From Ensifer adhaerens (GTDB lineage Bacteria; Pseudomonadota; Alphaproteobacteria; Rhizobiales; Rhizobiaceae), in the NCBI RefSeq assembly GCF_020035535.1, contig NZ_CP083351.1, positions 558,001-622,000 of the forward strand: a stretch of DNA of 64,000 bases. Direction: 5' to 3'. The position numbers and the translations under genes were made by a program. The notes below the pieces were generated by a model. It was not told the origin of the DNA and did no database searches. It saw only the letters and a program-made list of their open reading frames with translations. This document shows, piece after piece, positions 61,266 through 64,000 of the stretch (the stretch's first letter is position 1; each line of letters begins with the position of its first letter).

Positions 61266-61584
61266 GCCTCGTGCAACCGACTGGTGGAGCCGCGCGGCGT
61301 GGCTTCATCGTTTAACCTGGGCGCAAACGATATCGAAACTGCAGGTCGGCAGGGTATCGAAGCGCGCAGTATCGCAGATTGACGCCCGGCGGTGCACCCA
61401 ATCCCGCTCTCGTTCGATGGCGTCCTGGCCCGGTTCCGGATCTTCCACGATCAACCCGTGAAGGGTCCGCTAGCTGAAGCTGCGGCCGCTTGTCGCTTTC
61501 GACTTCGCGGTGATCGCGCCCGGTCCCAAGCCTTCTTTGGAGCCATCGAGCGGGAATTGGCCCGCTCCCAGATGGAGCCTCAAG
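61266..61584. other. intergenic, nothing recognised
   Basis: A plus-strand frame (61392-61664) and a minus-strand frame overlap here without a domain or ribosome site. GGGAATTGGCCCGCTCCC near 61551-61568 is a short dyad of unclear use. Confidence 0.35.
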
Positions 61585-61761
61585 ATGTCGAACGCACGTT
61601 CTCTCGCACAATCCCACGCCTTCCAGCTCGCCCGCGACCTGATGGTTCCGGTCACCGTCTTTGAAGTCGACGGTGAATATGGCGTCCTCCCCTCAGACGA
61701 GATCGATGCCGGCGACGATCTTGAGATCATCTGCGAATTTCATCCATGGTCGGCTCACTGA
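61585..61761 (+). CDS. small hypothetical acidic protein
   Basis: A 58-residue product starts M-S-N-A-R-S-L-A-Q-S-H-A-F-Q-L-A-R-D. An acidic strand-rich half follows (V-T-V-F-E-V-D-G-E-Y-G-V-L-P and D-D-L-E-I-I-C-E-F). GGAG lies seven bases before the ATG. It looks like the small plasmid-borne proteins found near relaxase/toprim genes in rhizobial plasmids. Function unknown. Confidence 0.6.
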   Translation: MSNARSLAQSHAFQLARDLMVPVTVFEVDGEYGVLPSDEIDAGDDLEIICEFHPWSAH

Positions 61762-61979
61762 GCCGCTTTCTGCCTGCTGGGCCGTACCGGCAGCCGCTTG
61801 CGAGCCGGCGGCCGCAAGGGAGGCTTCGCCGCGCCTGGTTCGTGAGGGCTTGTCGGATTCGTCAATTGCCAGGCGCGCCCTTGCGGCCTTTGCTCTTCGC
61901 GGCCGCTTGAAGGTGGCCCGCGATAGTGGCGGTAAGGTGAAGAGATGGAGGTCGGACGCGGCGCGACCGGACAAAGCAA

Positions 61980-62939
61980 ATGAAGAGAAGCGAGATCGAG
62001 CGACTGAGGGAAAGTGTGAGCTGCCAGGTGGTGTTGCAGACGTCCGGCTTTACGCTCGATGCCCAAGAGAGCACCGCGCGTGCCATGAAATACCGCCATG
62101 GCGGCGAAATCATCATCGTTACCCATAGCGGACGCGGATGGTTCGATCCTCTTGGTGACGAGAAAGGCGATGTGTTCGCTCTGGTAGCCCGTCTTGAGAA
62201 CTGCACCTTTCTCGATGCGTGCGCGCGGGCTTGTGCGCTTGCGGGCGTCCAGCCATCGCATCCGATATGGCAGAATGAAGATTTTGAGCGCCCGAACTCA
62301 CCGGCTGTTTGCGAGGAATGGGCCCGCCGGAGACCGCCATGGTCAGGCTCGGCGACTTGGCGTTACCTTTGCAAGCAGCGGCGCCTGCCGGTCTCCATCA
62401 TCCGGGTTGCGGTCGAACAAGATATCCTGCGTGAAGGCCCATGCGGCAGCATGTGGGCAGCCCATACTGACGAGGCTGGCAGGGTTTGCGGATGGGAGGC
62501 CCGCGGGCCGGAATGGCGCGGCTTTGCGACCGGCGGAGCCAAGGTCCTGTTTCGGTTCGGCTGCAGTCAGGCCACTCGCCTCTGTGTGACAGAGGCGGCA
62601 ATTGACGCCATGAGCCTGGCGGCAATCGAAGGTATGCGGGACGACACTCTCTATTTGAGCACCGGAGGTGGCTGGGCGCCGGCGACTGCGGCCGCTCTGC
62701 GCGGGCTTACAACAGGCTCGGAGATTAAGCTCGTCGCAGCGACGGACGCCAACGCGCAGGGAGATGCCTACGCTGATCGGCTGCGCGTAATCGCGGATGA
62801 CGCTGGCTGTGCATGGGGTCGGCTTCGCCCCTCCTCCGACGATTGGAATGAACTTCTGAAACAGCGGGAAAAGGAAGGAATGGTGAGGAAGAAGGGCAGA
62901 GGCGACGGGCCGCATCCCCGCCGGCCGCGTCAAGGCTAG
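61980..62939 (+). CDS. DUF3991/toprim-domain protein
   Basis: The 319-residue protein has a primase-like start. The Zn-finger-like region is followed by G-W-F-D-P-L and G-D-V-F-A-L-V. A toprim core comes next, with the Glu in C-V-T-E-A-A-I-D-A-M-S and an Asp-rich L-V-A-A-T-D-A-N-A-Q-G-D pair. The end is basic (K-K-G-R-G). Such proteins are common on rhizobial plasmids and integrative elements, where they may help primer synthesis or DNA transfer. There is no helicase domain, so it is not a full primase. Confidence 0.82.
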   Translation: MKRSEIERLRESVSCQVVLQTSGFTLDAQESTARAMKYRHGGEIIIVTHSGRGWFDPLGDEKGDVFALVARLENCTFLDACARACALAGVQPSHPIWQNEDFERPNSPAVCEEWARRRPPWSGSATWRYLCKQRRLPVSIIRVAVEQDILREGPCGSMWAAHTDEAGRVCGWEARGPEWRGFATGGAKVLFRFGCSQATRLCVTEAAIDAMSLAAIEGMRDDTLYLSTGGGWAPATAAALRGLTTGSEIKLVAATDANAQGDAYADRLRVIADDAGCAWGRLRPSSDDWNELLKQREKEGMVRKKGRGDGPHPRRPRQG

Positions 62940-63155
62940 CTTCGCCCGGCTATGCCAGCTCCTGGTCGATGCAGTCCCGATCGCTGCCCGAACACCTGTC
63001 TGACCGCCCGGCATCGCGAGCCAGGGCAGGCTTCGATCGCCGAGGGCGAAGGGTTGCTTGCTGTAGGTCGCCTGTCGCCGTTGCAACGCGAAGCCATCGC
63101 GCGCGACAACGAAACACAAGCGCCGGCTCATAGCACCACTGATGGAGGGCGGAGC

Positions 63156-63556
63156 ATGAGCGCGCTCGGCGCCAAGAGCGAGGCGGCGTTGCGGGCAGCG
63201 ACGGCGCGGCTGCTCGACGGCCGCCCCGAGACCGATGGTGCGCTCACCGTCTCCAACCTGGCGCGCGAGGCGGGCGTCAGCTGGGCGACGGCGAACCGTG
63301 CGGCTGATCTTCTCGCCGAGTTCCGGGCGGCCCAAGCGCGTCACCGGCAGTCCTCCCCGAGGGCCCTCAAGGAGCGTCCGTGCACTCGAAGCCGCGCTGC
63401 GCGCCGTGCGCGGTACCGAGATTGCCGAACTGCGCGGCCTTGTCCGCCCGGTACATCCAGGTGTTGACGCTGCAGGACGCGGGCCGGAATGACGTCATCG
63501 AGAGGGTCTGCGGCAAGAACTGGCCTGATCCGCTAGTGCTGGGGTTGTCCCCCTGA
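63156..63556 (+). pseudogene. HTH-type protein with two frameshifts
   Basis: After GGAG and ATG 63156, the frame encodes A-T-A-R-L-L-D-G-R-P-E and L-T-V-S-N-L-A-R-E-A-G-V-S-W-A-T-A-N-R-A-A, a likely helix-turn-helix. A shift near 63375 continues R-A-L-E-A-A-L-R-A-V-R-G-T-E-I-A-E-L. A second shift near 63450 continues Y-I-Q-V-L-T-L-Q-D-A-G-R-N-D-V-I-E-R to a stop at 63556. The pieces form one helical coiled-coil protein, as in plasmid KfrA-like or small regulators. Two shifts make a genuine pseudogene likely, though read errors are possible. Confidence 0.65.
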
Positions 63557-63801
63557 AGCGCGCCACGAGACGACGCTGGCTGAGAGGCGCGCATCATCCC
63601 GGTCGGTTTCTTCCGCGCGCCGATCATGGCCTGCGCCTCCTTCAGCTCGCCCGTCGAGGCAGGGCTCGGGTGTGGCAGACGCTGCCAGCCCGTCAACCCC
63701 GTTCCGCACCATAACCGAGAACAGGGTATGACGGGCAGGCTTCCCGCGTCTGCCCCTGTCGCCTCGCCCTCGACGGAGAGGGCGAGCTGAAGGAGGCACC
63801 C

Positions 63802-64000
63802 ATGACCAAAGATCGCAACCACCACACACCGACCGATATCTACGAGCGCGTCACCAGCCAGATCATCGCTGCCATCGAAGCCGGCGCCGGTGACTACCGG
63901 ATGCCCTGGCATCACGACGGATCAGCCATCACCACGCCCGTTAACGTCGCCTCAAGCAAGGCCTATCGCGGCATCAACATCCTCTCGCTCTGGGCCGCGG
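63802..64000 (+). CDS. ArdC-like antirestriction protein, N-terminal part
   Basis: AAGGAGG precedes the ATG. The first 66 residues read Y-E-R-V-T-S-Q-I-I-A-A-I-E-A-G and M-P-W-H, then Y-R-G-I-N-I-L-S-L-W, the N-terminal ssDNA-binding domain of ArdC (DUF1738). The C-terminal zincin-like domain lies outside the window. ArdC protects incoming plasmid ssDNA from restriction during conjugation, which supports a mobile origin for this end of the window. Confidence 0.85.
   Translation, partial: MTKDRNHHTPTDIYERVTSQIIAAIEAGAGDYRMPWHHDGSAITTPVNVASSKAYRGINILSLWAA

Noticed and set aside
1..64000. tRNA, rRNA, CRISPR arrays, repABC origin or prophage structural genes
   Set aside because: I looked for T-loop motifs, regular spacer repeats, Rep proteins and phage morphogenesis genes and saw none that hold up; short matches such as GATTCGAACC near 41553 lie inside coding sequence.

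Overview
The window looks like accessory DNA (a large plasmid, chromid or integrated element) of a Rhizobiaceae-type alphaproteobacterium such as Sinorhizobium/Ensifer, Rhizobium or Mesorhizobium. Supporting evidence: GC-rich coding with frequent GTG and TTG starts, SyrB-like proteins, an Aap-type amino-acid transporter, an HWE-family histidine kinase, a DUF1127 micro-protein, an Acr3-based ars operon, and a right edge with toprim/DUF3991 and ArdC-type plasmid genes. No rRNA, tRNA, CRISPR array or repABC origin was seen.

Layout. 0-9.8 kb: small stress and housekeeping genes (secreted peptide, cold-shock protein, 3-hydroxyacyl-CoA dehydrogenase, Cys/Met PLP enzyme, Nudix hydrolase, DUF1127), then an arsR-MFS pair, an SDR and two tiny proteins. 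10-13.6 kb: a minus-strand arsenic operon arsR-arsN-arsC(LMW)-acr3-arsC(Grx)-arsH with an operator at the arsR start. 13.9-28.4 kb: a frameshifted metallo-hydrolase, an adenylate cyclase-TPR gene divergent from a GGDEF gene, an Old Yellow Enzyme, a sulfatase with its formylglycine-generating enzyme, a patatin lipoprotein, LtrA, DUF1275 and a YcaC-like hydrolase. 28.5-29.6 kb: two amidohydrolase remnants. 29.7-40 kb: two opposed units, glyA-folD-purU on the minus strand and lysR-aapJQMP-dsdA on the plus strand. Together they encode import of amino acids, D-serine deamination and one-carbon handling from serine/glycine.

40-48 kb is a scarred accessory island: a VapB antitoxin whose VapC is deleted, a HipA kinase overlapping a large HTH-sensor protein, an IS30 element abutting an ISNCY/IS1202-like element that has lost its right end, and a KdpD-like pseudogene. 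48-58.8 kb holds a candidate small RNA with a strong terminator, an ArsR-type regulator, panD, two SyrB-like genes, a hybrid HWE kinase, an ECF sigma factor and several small stress-type proteins (KGG-like, sunset-domain, YidB). 59-64 kb holds an aldehyde dehydrogenase remnant, an intact ridA followed by a decayed second ridA, a toprim protein, a frameshifted HTH protein and the start of an ArdC-like antirestriction gene cut by the window edge.

Family calls come from recognising motifs by eye; no database search was run. The best candidates for something undescribed are the hipA/HTH-sensor pair with its repeat-plus-palindrome leader and the D-serine/one-carbon module.
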